A stretch of 34,587 nucleotides of DNA from Piscicoccus intestinalis NBRC 104926 (GTDB lineage: Bacteria > Actinomycetota > Actinomycetes > Actinomycetales > Dermatophilaceae): assembly GCF_001515525.1 (NCBI RefSeq), contig NZ_BCNQ01000049.1:1-34587 (forward strand), read 5' to 3'. This document shows, one piece after another, positions 14,945 to 24,173 of this stretch. Each line of letters opens with the position of its first letter. Positions within the stretch are counted from its first letter, which is position 1. The notes under the pieces are model-generated. The model searched no databases and was not told where the DNA came from. It was given only the letters and a program-made list of their open reading frames with translations. A program made the translations under genes and the position numbers.

Positions 14945-16777
14945 ATGTCTCGTCATGCTCTTGCTGTCGTCAGCGCACTGGCTCTGGGGCTCTCGAGTGT
15001 CGTTCCCGCGGCAGCGTCGGCGGCCGCGGCGCCCGGCGACCCGGCTCCGAGCCCGGCCGGCTCCAGTGCGCCGACCGGCCCGAGTCCGAGCAGCCCCAGC
15101 AGCCCCAGCAGCCCCAGCAGCCCCAGCAGCCCCAGCAGCCCCAGCAGCCCGGCCGACGTGAGTGCCGACAGCACCGGCGTGCGCGTGCCGGCAGCGGTGC
15201 AGAAGGGCGTGCCGGGCAGCGTCGTCGACCGCACGAGCGCGATCCGGTGGACGCGCTGCGGCACGATGCAGTGCGCGACGCTGAAGGTGCCGCGGGACTA
15301 CGCCGACCCGTCCGCGGGCACGATCGACCTCACGGTGACGCGCCGGCCCGCCGACCGGCAGGGCACCGGCCCCGACGGGCGCCTCGGGGTGCTCGTCACG
15401 AACCCCGGCGGCCCCGGCACCGCAGCAGCCCAGACCGTGCCGATGTTCGCGCAGATCGTGGGCCGCGACGTGCGCTCCCGCTTCGACATCATCGGCATCA
15501 ACCCGCGCGGCACCGGCGACGATCAGCCGGCGGTGTGCACCGGCAAGCCCGGCCAGGCGATGCCGAACCTGTCGGAATGGATCTTCCCGACCACCGCCGC
15601 GCAGGTGCGGGCCCAGCTGGCGAACGACGCGTACAACGTCGCGCTCTGCCGCAAGGCCACCGGCACGCAGGTGCTGCGGCACATGTCGACCGGCGACTCG
15701 GCCCGCGACATCGACGCCGTGCGCGCCGCTCTGGGCGAACAGCAGATCAACTACTACGGCGTGTCGTACGGCACGCAACTCGGCGCGACCTACAGCCAAC
15801 TGTTCCCGACTCGGGTGCGCACGATGGTGCTCGACGGCACGCTCGACCCGATCGCGTGGACGACCGGCCGCGGGGAGTCGGCCACGACGCCGTCGACCAC
15901 CCGCGTCAACTCGCACGTCTCGGGGCACGAGGCGCTGCTCGCGGCGATCGCCGAATGCGAGCGGGTCGGGCCCGGCGGCTGCGCCGAGCACGCGACGATC
16001 CGCGCCGACTGGGCGCAGTTGCAGGCGTCCCTGAAGCGCGGTCCGATCACGTTGGCCGAGGACTTCTCGATCAGCTACGACATGGTGATCGCGATGGTCA
16101 ACGCCGGGCTGTACGACTACGAGGGCGTGCCCGACGTGCTGACGATGATCCGCGGCTTCAACGAGCTGGCCGCCGGCAAGCCCGGGGCCGTGGAACCGCC
16201 TCCGGTGACGGACCCGCGGGTGAACGCGGCGCTGACCGCCTACCGCAAGGTCGTCGCCCGCGACGAGCGCAACCGGCGCACCCGGATCGCCTACGACCCG
16301 CCGGCACCGGAGGAGGAGGAGGCGCCGACCCCGGAGTACTACGCCGCGTTCACGGGCGTCGCGTGCAGCGACGGCGTGCAGCCCAAGGACCCGCAGGCCT
16401 GGCCGCGGGCCGCGGCCGTCGCCGACCGTGTCGCGCCCGGCTTCGGCGCGCTGTGGACGTGGGAGTCGTCGGTGTGTGCGCAGTGGCCGTTCCCGTCCAC
16501 CGGTGCCTACCGCGGGCCGTTCACGACGACGAACCCCGGCGGCATGCTCATCGTCAACACCACCCACGATCCGGCCACCGGCTACGCGGGCGCCCGCGTC
16601 ATGCGCGAGCTGCGCCCGGACTCCCGGATCGTCACCGTGCCCGGCTGGGGCCACGGGGTGCTCGACACCTCCGGGTGCGCGACCGGCGTGCGTACCGACT
16701 ACCTGATCTCCGGCGACCTGCCCGCCACCGACCAGGAGTGCGCGCAGGACCACCCGCTGTTCACCTCGCTGCACTGA
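14945..16777 (+). CDS. secreted alpha/beta hydrolase, tripeptidyl aminopeptidase (TAP) family
   Basis: The 610-residue exported hydrolase starts with a signal peptide (MSRHALAVVSALALGLSSVV, AxA near 25-30). A Ser/Pro linker follows with an SPS repeat (about 49-70) encoded by nearly seven exact copies of the 9-mer AGCAGCCCC (15089-15149). The alpha/beta-hydrolase domain has NPGGPG (oxyanion), NPRGTG and the nucleophile elbow GVSYGT. The triad is S274, D542 (THDPAT) and H570 (GWGHG), with a C-terminal TAP-like lid domain. The family cleaves N-terminal tripeptides or related esters outside the cell. The ATG at 14945 is chosen for the signal peptide. The exact repeat may vary in copy number by slippage without shifting frame. 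Confidence 0.9.
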   Translation: MSRHALAVVSALALGLSSVVPAAASAAAAPGDPAPSPAGSSAPTGPSPSSPSSPSSPSSPSSPSSPSSPADVSADSTGVRVPAAVQKGVPGSVVDRTSAIRWTRCGTMQCATLKVPRDYADPSAGTIDLTVTRRPADRQGTGPDGRLGVLVTNPGGPGTAAAQTVPMFAQIVGRDVRSRFDIIGINPRGTGDDQPAVCTGKPGQAMPNLSEWIFPTTAAQVRAQLANDAYNVALCRKATGTQVLRHMSTGDSARDIDAVRAALGEQQINYYGVSYGTQLGATYSQLFPTRVRTMVLDGTLDPIAWTTGRGESATTPSTTRVNSHVSGHEALLAAIAECERVGPGGCAEHATIRADWAQLQASLKRGPITLAEDFSISYDMVIAMVNAGLYDYEGVPDVLTMIRGFNELAAGKPGAVEPPPVTDPRVNAALTAYRKVVARDERNRRTRIAYDPPAPEEEEAPTPEYYAAFTGVACSDGVQPKDPQAWPRAAAVADRVAPGFGALWTWESSVCAQWPFPSTGAYRGPFTTTNPGGMLIVNTTHDPATGYAGARVMRELRPDSRIVTVPGWGHGVLDTSGCATGVRTDYLISGDLPATDQECAQDHPLFTSLH

Positions 16778-16835
16778 CCGCCGTCGGAGAGCCTGCGATC
16801 GGCGGACATCGGCAGGGGTTAGTCTGCTCGGCGCT

Positions 16836-18587
16836 ATGAGTACCTCGGCCGCGGAGAACCTGTCCCCCTCGTTTCCCGAACGCGCCGCCTGGGGCACCGC
16901 GGGCAAGCTGCGGGCCTGGCAGGCCGCCGCGCTGGAGAGCTACCTGGAGCGGTCCCCACGCGACTTCCTCGCTGTCGCGACCCCCGGCGCCGGCAAGACG
17001 ACCTTCGCGCTGCGGGTGGCCGCCGAGCTGCTGCAGGCGCGGATCGTGCAGCGGGTGACGATCGTCGCGCCCACCGAGCACCTGAAGACCCAGTGGGCGG
17101 AGGCGGCGGCGCGCGTCGGCATCAACATCGACCCCGGCTTCACCAACACCGTCGGGCGGCACGCCCGCGACTTCGACGGGGTCGCCGTCACGTACGCGGG
17201 GGTCGCGAGCAAGCCGCTGCTGCACCGCTCCCGCACCGAGAACGCCCGCACCCTGGTCATCCTCGACGAGATCCACCACGGCGGTGACGCCCTGTCGTGG
17301 GGTGAGGCGATCCGGGAGGCGTTCGAGCCGGCCACCCGCCGGCTCGCGCTGACCGGAACCCCGTTCCGCTCCGACACCAACCCCATCCCGTTCGTCACCT
17401 ACGCCGAAGACGCCGACGGCATCCGGCGCAGCGCCAGCGACTACACCTACGGCTACGCCCAGGCCCTCGAGGACGGCGTCGTGCGGCCGGTGCTGTTTCT
17501 CGCCTACGGCGGCGCGATGCGCTGGCGCACCCGCGCCGGCGACGAGATCGCCGCCCGCCTCGGCGAACCCGCCACCAAGGACGTCATCGCCCAGGCCTGG
17601 CGCACCGCCCTCGACCCGCGCGGGGAGTGGATCCCCTCGGTGCTCGCCGCCGCCGACAAGCGCCTGACCCAGGTGCGCCGGCACGTCGAGGACGCCGGGG
17701 GACTGGTCATCGCCTCCGACCAGGCCAACGCCCGCGCGTACGCCAAGATCCTGCGGGAGCTGACCGGTCAGGCTCCCACCGTCGTGCTCTCCGACGACGC
17801 CGGCGCGAGCCGGCGCATCGAGGAGTTCGCCGCCGGCGACCAGCGCTGGATGGTCGCCGTGCGAATGGTCTCCGAGGGCGTCGACGTGCCCCGGCTGTGC
17901 GTCGGCGTGTACGCCACCTCCACCTCCACTCCGCTGTTCTTCGCCCAGGCCGTCGGCCGGTTCGTCCGGGCCCGCAAACGCGGCGAGACCGCGTCGGTCT
18001 TCCTGCCGAGCGTGCCGACGATCCTCGCGCACGCCTCGGCGTTGGAGGACGAGCGCGACCACGCCCTCGACCGCCCCAAGGCCGCCCAGGACGCCGAGGA
18101 GCTGTGGGCCGAGGAGGAGGCGCTGCTCGAGGAGGCCAATCGAGAGCGCACCACCCCCGACGCCGACGAGACGACCTTCCAGGCCCTGGAGTCGGAGGCC
18201 GAGTTCGACCACGTGCTCTTCGACGCCGAGCAGTTCGGGCTCACCGCCGCCTCCGGCTCCGACGAGGAACAGGAGTACCTCGGGCTGCCCGGCCTGCTGG
18301 AGCCCGATCAGGTCGCGCACGTGCTGCGGGCCCGCCAGCACGAGCACTCCCGCCGCGGCGGGGCGCCCCAGGACCCGCAGGTCTCCGCGCACCGGGCGCT
18401 GGCCGCGCAGCGCAAGGAACTCAACAAGCTCGTCTCCGCCTACGCCCGCAAGAGCGGCGCCCCGCACGCCGTCGTGCACAGCGACCTGCGCCGGCACTGC
18501 GGCGGACCCAACCTCGACCAGGCCAGCACCGAACAGGTCGGCGCGCGCATCGACGCGATCCGGCTCTGGCTCGTCGGCCGGCGATGA
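16836..18587 (+). CDS. DEAD/DEAH-type superfamily 2 helicase
   Basis: This 583-residue protein has RAWQAAALESYL (Q-like region), Walker A ATPGAGKT (48-55), motif II DEIHH (from D144), LTGTPFRSD (motif III), a second RecA domain with VSEGVDVPRLCVGVYAT, and motif VI FAQAVGRFVRARKRGE (from about 369). It is related to the helicase part of type III restriction and RAD25-like proteins, but it stands alone, with no methylase or nuclease beside it. The C-terminal third (about 400-583) is acidic (ELWAEEEALLEEANRE) and then helical. Such genes are conserved near DUF3039 in actinobacteria; the substrate is unknown. TAGTCT (16820-16825) lies 10 nt before the ATG, so the 5' leader is very short or absent. 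Confidence 0.88.
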   Translation: MSTSAAENLSPSFPERAAWGTAGKLRAWQAAALESYLERSPRDFLAVATPGAGKTTFALRVAAELLQARIVQRVTIVAPTEHLKTQWAEAAARVGINIDPGFTNTVGRHARDFDGVAVTYAGVASKPLLHRSRTENARTLVILDEIHHGGDALSWGEAIREAFEPATRRLALTGTPFRSDTNPIPFVTYAEDADGIRRSASDYTYGYAQALEDGVVRPVLFLAYGGAMRWRTRAGDEIAARLGEPATKDVIAQAWRTALDPRGEWIPSVLAAADKRLTQVRRHVEDAGGLVIASDQANARAYAKILRELTGQAPTVVLSDDAGASRRIEEFAAGDQRWMVAVRMVSEGVDVPRLCVGVYATSTSTPLFFAQAVGRFVRARKRGETASVFLPSVPTILAHASALEDERDHALDRPKAAQDAEELWAEEEALLEEANRERTTPDADETTFQALESEAEFDHVLFDAEQFGLTAASGSDEEQEYLGLPGLLEPDQVAHVLRARQHEHSRRGGAPQDPQVSAHRALAAQRKELNKLVSAYARKSGAPHAVVHSDLRRHCGGPNLDQASTEQVGARIDAIRLWLVGRR

Positions 18588-18629
18588 CGACGTCGCGGGC
18601 CGCGCCCGCGGTCTGAGAGGATTCACCGC

Positions 18630-19553
18630 ATGGAGCAGCGCCCGTCCGGCTGGTACGACGACCCGAACGACGACGACCTCCTGCGGTACTGGGACGGCGT
18701 CGTGTGGACCGAGCACGTCGCGAACAAGCGGCCCTCCTACGGCGTCGTCAACGAGCCGGCCGCAGGCGACTCGCCCCAGCAGTGGTCCGCCTACCAGGCC
18801 CAGCAGGGCCGGCAGGACCCCGAGGAGGGTCGGCGCGGCCACGCCGGTTTCCCGGGCTTCGGATCGGGCCCGGGCTTCGGGTCGGGTTCAGGCGCACCGG
18901 GCGGACCCGGGAGCCGGCCGGCGTTCGGCGCCGGGCGCGGCGTCGGGCGCGCCGCCGACGACGGCATGCCGCTGTCGGGATGGTGGCGCCGGGTCGGCGC
19001 GCTCATCGTCGACTGGGTGCTCGTCGGCTTCCTGTGCCTGCCGTTCGCGCTGCCGCGGATCGCGGCCTCCTCCGATCAGCTCAACGCCTACTGGCAGCAG
19101 GCCATGGAGGCGGCGGCCAACGGGGCGACGGTGGCGCCCCAACCCCCGGAGCAGCTGGTCGGCGACATCGCGATGATCAGTCTCGTGCAGACCGTCGTCT
19201 ACCTGCTGCTCGACGCCTACCTGCTGTCGCGCTCCGGGGTCACGCCCGGCCGGCGCCTCACCGGCATCCGGGTGCGGCCCGTCGGTCGTGAGGAGACGGT
19301 GCCGATGGCGACCGGGCTGCGCCGGTCGGTCATCAAGAACGTCTCGAACCTCTTCGGCGGGGTGATGCTGCTGTCGACGATCGCCGGGATCTTCCAGATC
19401 GTCGACTACCTGTGGCCGCTCGGCGACCGCGGTCGGCAGTCGCTGCACGACAAGGCTGCCGGCACCGAGGTCGTGCGCGCCGGGCCGCTGCGCCCGGGGC
19501 ACCCGCGACAGCCCGGGCAGCCCGGGCAATCCGGACAGAACAGCGGTTTCTGA
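18630..19553 (+). CDS. RDD-family membrane protein with DUF2510 domain
   Basis: The 307-residue protein begins with a DUF2510 motif (SGWYDDPNDDDLLRYWDGVV, then WTEH). A Gly/Pro/Phe-rich linker follows (FPGFGSGPGFGSGSG), then an RDD domain starting LSGWWRRVGALIVDWVLVGF. TM helices lie near 124-146, 180-200 and 235-260. RDD proteins are integral membrane proteins of largely unknown role, some linked to sodium/proton exchange. An AGAGGA ribosome site lies 8 nt before the ATG. The C-terminus is a Pro/Gly/Gln tail. It follows the helicase by 42 bp and may share its transcript. Confidence 0.85.
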   Translation: MEQRPSGWYDDPNDDDLLRYWDGVVWTEHVANKRPSYGVVNEPAAGDSPQQWSAYQAQQGRQDPEEGRRGHAGFPGFGSGPGFGSGSGAPGGPGSRPAFGAGRGVGRAADDGMPLSGWWRRVGALIVDWVLVGFLCLPFALPRIAASSDQLNAYWQQAMEAAANGATVAPQPPEQLVGDIAMISLVQTVVYLLLDAYLLSRSGVTPGRRLTGIRVRPVGREETVPMATGLRRSVIKNVSNLFGGVMLLSTIAGIFQIVDYLWPLGDRGRQSLHDKAAGTEVVRAGPLRPGHPRQPGQPGQSGQNSGF

Positions 19554-19682
19554 CCCGTCCGACCGGCCGCGGCTGTCATGGGAGTCGTGGCATGCGCACG
19601 AATCGGGCCCGAAACCCGCGTGAGGGCCAGCTGGGGACCACCGTCCCGACTACGCCGCGGCCTCATGCGGCAAGGTGGTTCC

Positions 19683-20969
19683 GTGGCCATCACAACGTTC
19701 GAATCCCTGTCCTCGGTCCTCGACACGTCACGTAAGGATCTGCGGGTCGTCGTCAGCGGTAACGGGGCGGTGCCCTGGAGCCTGCTGCGCGCCGTCGACG
19801 CGATCCTGCCGACGTACCGCATGCACATGCTCAACGCGCCCGTCGGGGTGCCGGACCGCACCGGCGTCGTGCTGGAGTCGGCGTTCGTGGGCGCCGGAGT
19901 GCGACGCAGCCCGCGCCTCGCGTACTACCCGTGCCGGCTCTCCCAGGTGCCGCTGCTGTTCAAGCGCCGCCTCCCGGTCGACGTCGTGCTGATCCACACG
20001 TCGCTGCCGATCGACGGCAAGGTCTCCCTCGGCATCGAGGTCAACATCCTGCCCGCGGCCATCGAATCGGCCCGCGCGAACGGCGGAATCGTCATCGCCC
20101 AGGCCAACAAGGCCATGCCGTACTCCTACGGAGACGGTGAGATCGCCGTCGAGGAGCTCGACGGGATCATCGAGGTCGACGAGCCGTTCGGGCCGCACGG
20201 GGCGCCCCCGGAGTTGGCCGCGCAGGCCACGCACAAGCCGGCCGCACCGGCTCCGAGCAAGGGCATCGACCGGGCCGAGTCGGCGCGCGTCATCGGCGCC
20301 ATGGTCTCCGACCGGATCTCCGACGGCGCGACCCTGCAGATGGGCATCGGCGAGATCCCGGACGCCACGCTCGCGGGGCTGCTGAAGAAGAAGGGCCTGG
20401 GCATCTGGACCGAGATGCTCGCCGACGGCGTGCTCGCCCTCGACGACGCCGGCGCGCTCGACCCCGACCGCATGCTCGTCAGTTCGTTCGTGCACGGCTC
20501 GACGACCCTCAACGACTGGGTGCACTGCAACGACCGGGTGCGGGTGCTGCGCACGGAGAAGACCAACGCGCCGGCCAACATCAGCAAGAACCCCGGCATG
20601 ACCAGCATCAACACCGCGCTGCAGGTCGACCTGCTCGACCAGGCCAACGCCTCGCGGATCCGCTCGCGCATCCACTCCGGCTTCGGCGGGCAGACCGACT
20701 TCACGGTCGGCGCCATGCACGCCCCCGGCGGCCAGGCGATCATGGCGCTGCGCTCCTGGCACCCCAAGGCTGACACCTCGACGATCGTGCCGCTGCTCGA
20801 CGAGCCGGTGACGAGCTTCCAGCACACCGCGGTCGTCACCGAGAACGGCGTCGCCGAGATGCAGGGCTTCGACGAGCGCACCCAGGCCGCGCACCTCATC
20901 GAGTTCGCCGCCCACCCGCGCATCCGCGAGGAGCTGTGGGAGGAGGCCGTGGCCCTCGGCCTCGTCTGA
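19683..20969 (+). CDS. acetyl-CoA hydrolase/transferase family protein
   Basis: This 428-residue class I CoA-transferase-type enzyme has an N-terminal half with VVSGNGAVPWSLLRA and HTSLPIDGKVSLGIEVN, and a C-terminal half with LQMGIGEIPDA, then the catalytic TEMLADG (Glu 244 predicted to carry CoA as a thioester) and HSGFGGQTDF. It probably swaps CoA between acetyl-CoA and another acid such as succinate or butyrate derivatives, or hydrolyses acetyl-CoA. Substrate choice cannot be judged. The GTG at 19683 is chosen for its AAGGTGG ribosome site; an in-frame ATG at 19665 is the alternative. No metabolic partner lies beside it. Palindrome copy B follows the stop. Confidence 0.9.
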   Translation: MAITTFESLSSVLDTSRKDLRVVVSGNGAVPWSLLRAVDAILPTYRMHMLNAPVGVPDRTGVVLESAFVGAGVRRSPRLAYYPCRLSQVPLLFKRRLPVDVVLIHTSLPIDGKVSLGIEVNILPAAIESARANGGIVIAQANKAMPYSYGDGEIAVEELDGIIEVDEPFGPHGAPPELAAQATHKPAAPAPSKGIDRAESARVIGAMVSDRISDGATLQMGIGEIPDATLAGLLKKKGLGIWTEMLADGVLALDDAGALDPDRMLVSSFVHGSTTLNDWVHCNDRVRVLRTEKTNAPANISKNPGMTSINTALQVDLLDQANASRIRSRIHSGFGGQTDFTVGAMHAPGGQAIMALRSWHPKADTSTIVPLLDEPVTSFQHTAVVTENGVAEMQGFDERTQAAHLIEFAAHPRIREELWEEAVALGLV

Positions 20970-20990
20970 GGCTGAGGAGCACCCACCACC

Positions 20991-21074
20991 AACGACGCTG
21001 AGAACTGCGTGTCGTGGTGAGAACTGCAGTCCGGACCGCAGTTCCGACCACGAACCGCAGTTCTCAGCGTCGTT
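20991..21074. repeat. intergenic palindrome family, copy B
   Basis: Perfect 19-bp outer arms (20991-21009 and 21056-21074) flank inner arms TCGTGGT/ACCACGA and GAACTGC/GCAGTTC, a nearly complete 84-nt palindrome. GAACTGC occurs four times, two per strand. It lies between the stop codons of the converging CoA-transferase and pncA genes and could end both transcripts. Confidence 0.85.
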
Positions 21075-21085
21075 CGGGAGCGTCG

Positions 21086-21706
21086 TCAGTCGGGGAGGCG
21101 GCCGGCGAGTTCGGCGCCGGCGGAGCGCAGCTGAGCGAGGGCCTTGGTCGTCGACTCGGGGGCGACGCCGGCCGTCATGTCGAGCAGCACGCGCGTGTGC
21201 AGCCCGGCCGCCACGGCGTCCAGGGCGGTCGCGCGCACGCAGTGGTCGGTGGCGATGCCCACGACGTCGACCTCGTCGACGCCCGCGTCGGCCAGCCAGT
21301 CGCGCAGCCCGACGCGCCCCTCGTGCGGGGCGTGCGGCTCCCCGGTCTCCTCGCCCTCGGTCGTGGCGCCCTCGAATCCGCTGTAGGCGGCGGAGAACTC
21401 ACCCTTGCGGAAGACCGCCTCGATGTGGGGGAGCGCCGGCTGCAGGCCGGGGTGGAAGTCGGCGCCGTCGCTGCCGGCCACGCAGTGCACCGGCCAGGAG
21501 TCGATGTAGTCGGGGTGATCGGAGAAATGGCTGCCCGGGTCGATGTGCCAGTCGGCGGTCGCGACGACCGCCGCGTACTCCTGGTGGTGGGCGGCGATGT
21601 GGTCGGCGACGCGCTGCGCGACGAGGGCCCCGCCGGTCACGGCCAGCGAGCCTCCCTCGCAGAAGTCGTTCTGCACGTCGACGACGATCAGGGCGCGAGT
21701 GCTCAT
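21086..21706 (-). CDS. pncA: nicotinamidase (isochorismatase family)
   Basis: This 206-residue enzyme turns nicotinamide into nicotinate and ammonia in the NAD salvage route. The catalytic triad is D10 (VVDVQNDF), K101 (FRKGEF) and C156 (TDHCVRAT). Metal ligands D52, H54 and H60 lie in ADWHIDPGSHF. Length is close to other bacterial PncA. An AAGGA-type ribosome site (AGGAAGGACC) precedes the ATG. It is 55 bp downstream of pncB on the same strand, so both steps of nicotinamide salvage are probably one operon. In Mycobacterium this enzyme activates pyrazinamide; the active site here is intact. Confidence 0.95.
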   Translation of the reverse strand: MSTRALIVVDVQNDFCEGGSLAVTGGALVAQRVADHIAAHHQEYAAVVATADWHIDPGSHFSDHPDYIDSWPVHCVAGSDGADFHPGLQPALPHIEAVFRKGEFSAAYSGFEGATTEGEETGEPHAPHEGRVGLRDWLADAGVDEVDVVGIATDHCVRATALDAVAAGLHTRVLLDMTAGVAPESTTKALAQLRSAGAELAGRLPD

Positions 21707-21761
21707 GTCGGGAGGTCCTTCCTGCGGTGCTCAGGCGGGCCCGGTCGTCGACGCCGGGGCC

Positions 21762-23060
21762 CTACGGCGCGTCGTCGACGAACAGAGTCGGGATGACCGG
21801 CTCACCCTTGGACAGCCGGGTCGCCTTGACGGGCAGTTCGGCGAGCGCGGCGGCGTGGTGCGCCCGGGCCGCCTCGACGCCGGTGTCGACGATGATCTCA
21901 CCGCCGCTGACCAACTGCACGAGCAATTCGCGATCGTTGTCGTCGCCGGTCGGGCGCTCCCCGATGCCGACCACCTCGGCCTCCGCGACCCCGTTCTCGT
22001 CGAGGCGCCGCAGCGCGAACTTGCGCCCGCCGACGGAGGCCTTGTCCTTGCTCTTCTTCGCGACGTCGACCAACCGCCCGGAGTCGTCGGCGCGCGAGAC
22101 GATCTTGTAGACCAGGCTGGCGGTCGGGTACCCGGAGCCGGTGACCAGCGACGTCCCGACGCCGTACCGGTCGACCGGGGCGGCGGCGAGCGCGGCGATC
22201 GCGTACTCGTCGAGGTCGGAGGTGACGACGATCTTCGTGTTCGTCGCGCCGAGCCGGTCGAGCTGGGCCCGCACCTCGTGGGCCTGGGCGACGAGGTCGC
22301 CGGAGTCCAGCCGCACCGCGCCGAGGTCGGTGCCCGCCAGCCGCACGGCCAGCTCGACGGCGCGGGTGACGTCGTAGGTGTCGACGAGCAGGGTCGTGTT
22401 GCGACCCAGGCTCTCGATCTGCGCGCGGAACGCGGACTCCTCGTCGTCGTGCAGCAGCGTGAACGAGTGCGCGCTGGTGCCGGCGGTCGGGATGTCGTAG
22501 GTGCGGCCCGCCTCCAGGTTGCTCGTCGTCGCGAAACCCGTGATGTAGGCGGCCCGGGCGGCGCCGACCGCGGCCCACTCGTGGGTGCGCCGCGAGCCCA
22601 TCTCGATGCACGGCCGGTCGCCGGCGGCCATGACCATGCGGGAGGCCGCCGACGCCACCGCGCAGTCGTGGTTGTAGATCGACAGCGCGAGGGTCTCGAG
22701 CACGACCGCCTCCGCGAAGCTGCCCTCGACCACGAGCAGCGGCGAGTACGGAAAGTACATCTCGCCCTCGGCGTAGCCGTAGATGTCGCCGGTGAAGCGG
22801 TAGTCGCGCAGGAAGTCCAGCGTCGCGTCGTCGACGACCTTGCGGGCCGCGAGGTCGTCGATCTCGGCCGGGCCGAACCGGAAATCGGCGAGCGCGCGCA
22901 GGAATCGGCCGGTGCCGGCGACCACGCCGTAGCGGCGCCCGTCCGGCAGGCGTCGCCCGAACAACTCGAACACACTGCGTCGGTGGCCCGCGCCGCTATG
23001 GAGGGCGGCCTGCACCATCGTCAGCTCGTAGTGGTCGGTCAGCAGGGCTGTGCTCGTCAC
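21762..23060 (-). CDS. pncB: nicotinate phosphoribosyltransferase
   Basis: This 432-residue enzyme joins nicotinate and PRPP to give nicotinic acid mononucleotide, the entry to NAD synthesis. Motifs: [15 protein letters not shown] at the N-terminus, [47 protein letters not shown] with the catalytic His, VRLDSGDL and [14 protein letters not shown] start is used. TAGGCT lies 6 nt before it, so the mRNA is probably leaderless. It is divergent from clpS with a 22-bp gap, an arrangement also known for pncB1/clpS in Mycobacterium tuberculosis. Confidence 0.95.
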   Translation of the reverse strand: MTSTALLTDHYELTMVQAALHSGAGHRRSVFELFGRRLPDGRRYGVVAGTGRFLRALADFRFGPAEIDDLAARKVVDDATLDFLRDYRFTGDIYGYAEGEMYFPYSPLLVVEGSFAEAVVLETLALSIYNHDCAVASAASRMVMAAGDRPCIEMGSRRTHEWAAVGAARAAYITGFATTSNLEAGRTYDIPTAGTSAHSFTLLHDDEESAFRAQIESLGRNTTLLVDTYDVTRAVELAVRLAGTDLGAVRLDSGDLVAQAHEVRAQLDRLGATNTKIVVTSDLDEYAIAALAAAPVDRYGVGTSLVTGSGYPTASLVYKIVSRADDSGRLVDVAKKSKDKASVGGRKFALRRLDENGVAEAEVVGIGERPTGDDNDRELLVQLVSGGEIIVDTGVEAARAHHAAALAELPVKATRLSKGEPVIPTLFVDDAP

Positions 23061-23066
23061 AGGGGC

Positions 23067-23076
23067 AGCCTATGGT
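23067..23076. promoter_or_regulatory. overlapping divergent -10 boxes for pncB and clpS
   Basis: AGCCTATGGT carries TATGGT on the plus strand (23071-23076, 6 nt before clpS GTG 23083) and TAGGCT on the minus strand (23067-23072, 6 nt before pncB GTG 23060). The two boxes share TA. Both transcripts would begin at their start codons. No clear -35 is seen on either side. Confidence 0.5.
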
Positions 23077-23082
23077 GGTGGG

Positions 23083-23373
23083 GTGTCGATAGCGCCCGTT
23101 GAACAGGACGAGGTTGTCGGGCAGCCCGTGCCCGAACACGACCGGCCCTGGATCACGCTGGTGTGGAACGATCCGGTCAACCTCATGACGTACGTCACGT
23201 ACGTCTTCCAGACGTACTTCGGGTACAGCCGGGAGAAGGCGACCCGCCTCATGCTCGACGTGCACCACAAGGGCCGGGCGGTGGTGGCCACCGGCAGCAA
23301 GGACGAGATGGAGCAACACACCGAGGCGCTGCAGGGCTACGGCCTGTGGGCCACGTTCCAGAAGGACGACTAG
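23083..23373 (+). CDS. clpS: ATP-dependent Clp protease adaptor ClpS
   Basis: This 96-residue adaptor delivers proteins with destabilising N-terminal residues to the Clp ATPase. The core has [40 protein letters not shown] and [20 protein letters not shown], covering the N-degron pocket and the Clp-binding face. The GTG start follows a -10 box by 6 nt with no ribosome site (GGTGGG only). The next gene, DUF2017, starts 3 nt after its stop. The pair clpS-DUF2017 is conserved in actinobacteria. Confidence 0.95.
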   Translation: MSIAPVEQDEVVGQPVPEHDRPWITLVWNDPVNLMTYVTYVFQTYFGYSREKATRLMLDVHHKGRAVVATGSKDEMEQHTEALQGYGLWATFQKDD

Positions 23374-23375
23374 GC

Positions 23376-24005
23376 GTGGCCCGCGCCTTCCACCGCAAGC
23401 GCGCCCTCGGCCGTTCCGCCGGTGCTCGCGCCCGTCGCGGCGTCATCGAAGGGCAGCTCGACGTCGCCGAGCGGGCCCTGCTGCGCTCGCTGTTCGAGCA
23501 GACCCGGTTGCTGCTGGAGTCGGTACCGGGTCAACCCGACGCGAGCCCGCAGCCCGCGGACGGGCCGCCGGACCTCGAGGCGATCGTCGCCCGAGCCACC
23601 GCCGCCCTCGACGGGCCGGGCGACGACCCGGCGCTGCAGCGCCTGCTGCCCGACGGGCACCGCGACGATCCGCTGGCCTCCGCGGAGTTCCGCCGCCGCT
23701 CGGCCGGCAGCGTGCGCCAGGGCAAGCTCGACCGCATCGAGATCGCCGTGGCGTGTCTCGACGCCGCGGACGAGCAGGGGCGAATCCAGTTGGAGCCGGC
23801 CCAGGCCGGCGCGTTCGTCGTCGCCCTCACCGACGTGCGGCTGGTGCTCGGGCAGCGTCTCGGGCTGCACACCGAGGACGACATGGACGCCATCGAGGAC
23901 GAGCTCGCGGCGGCCGACGACGCCGATCCGCGGGTCGGCCTGCTCCTCGCCTACGACTTCACGACCTGGCTCCAGGAGGGCCTGTCGCAGTCGCTGCTGC
24001 CGTGA
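23376..24005 (+). CDS. DUF2017 family protein
   Basis: This 209-residue mostly helical cytoplasmic protein has RRGVIEGQLDVAERALLRSL near its start, LASAEFRRRSAG in the middle, and LTDVRLVLGQRLGL and LAYDFTTWLQEGLSQSLL at the end, the pattern of the actinobacterial DUF2017 family always found beside clpS. Its function is unknown; a role with ClpS or the Clp protease is suggested only by gene neighbourhood. The GTG at 23376 has GAAGGA 9 nt upstream within the end of clpS, so translation is likely coupled. Confidence 0.85.
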   Translation: MARAFHRKRALGRSAGARARRGVIEGQLDVAERALLRSLFEQTRLLLESVPGQPDASPQPADGPPDLEAIVARATAALDGPGDDPALQRLLPDGHRDDPLASAEFRRRSAGSVRQGKLDRIEIAVACLDAADEQGRIQLEPAQAGAFVVALTDVRLVLGQRLGLHTEDDMDAIEDELAAADDADPRVGLLLAYDFTTWLQEGLSQSLLP

Positions 24006-24173
24006 GCCCGGGGCCGGCCCGGCCTGTTCAGCACGTCGGTCCGGGTGCGCGCCGCCCGGCGGCGGCACAGGGTCGTTGCCTGATCGTGACACCGCGAGAC
24101 GGTGGCGACGGTGGATCGGGCCCGGTGGGTCGGTGAGAATCGCTGCACGTCCCTCGCCAGCAAGGAGTCCACC

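Noticed and set aside
15089-15149. AGCAGCCCC repeat as a regulatory DNA element
   Set aside because: It is in frame and encodes the Ser/Pro linker of a secreted protein, a sufficient explanation.
13436-16906. A 1156-codon open frame on the minus strand
   Set aside because: Only its last 258 codons (deacetylase) have family motifs. The rest runs antisense to DUF3039 and the TAP hydrolase and is Arg/Gly/Ala-rich as expected of GC-rich shadow frames.
16836-18587. Helicase as part of a restriction or defence system
   Set aside because: No methylase, nuclease or defence partner lies beside it; neighbours are DUF3039, a hydrolase and an RDD protein.
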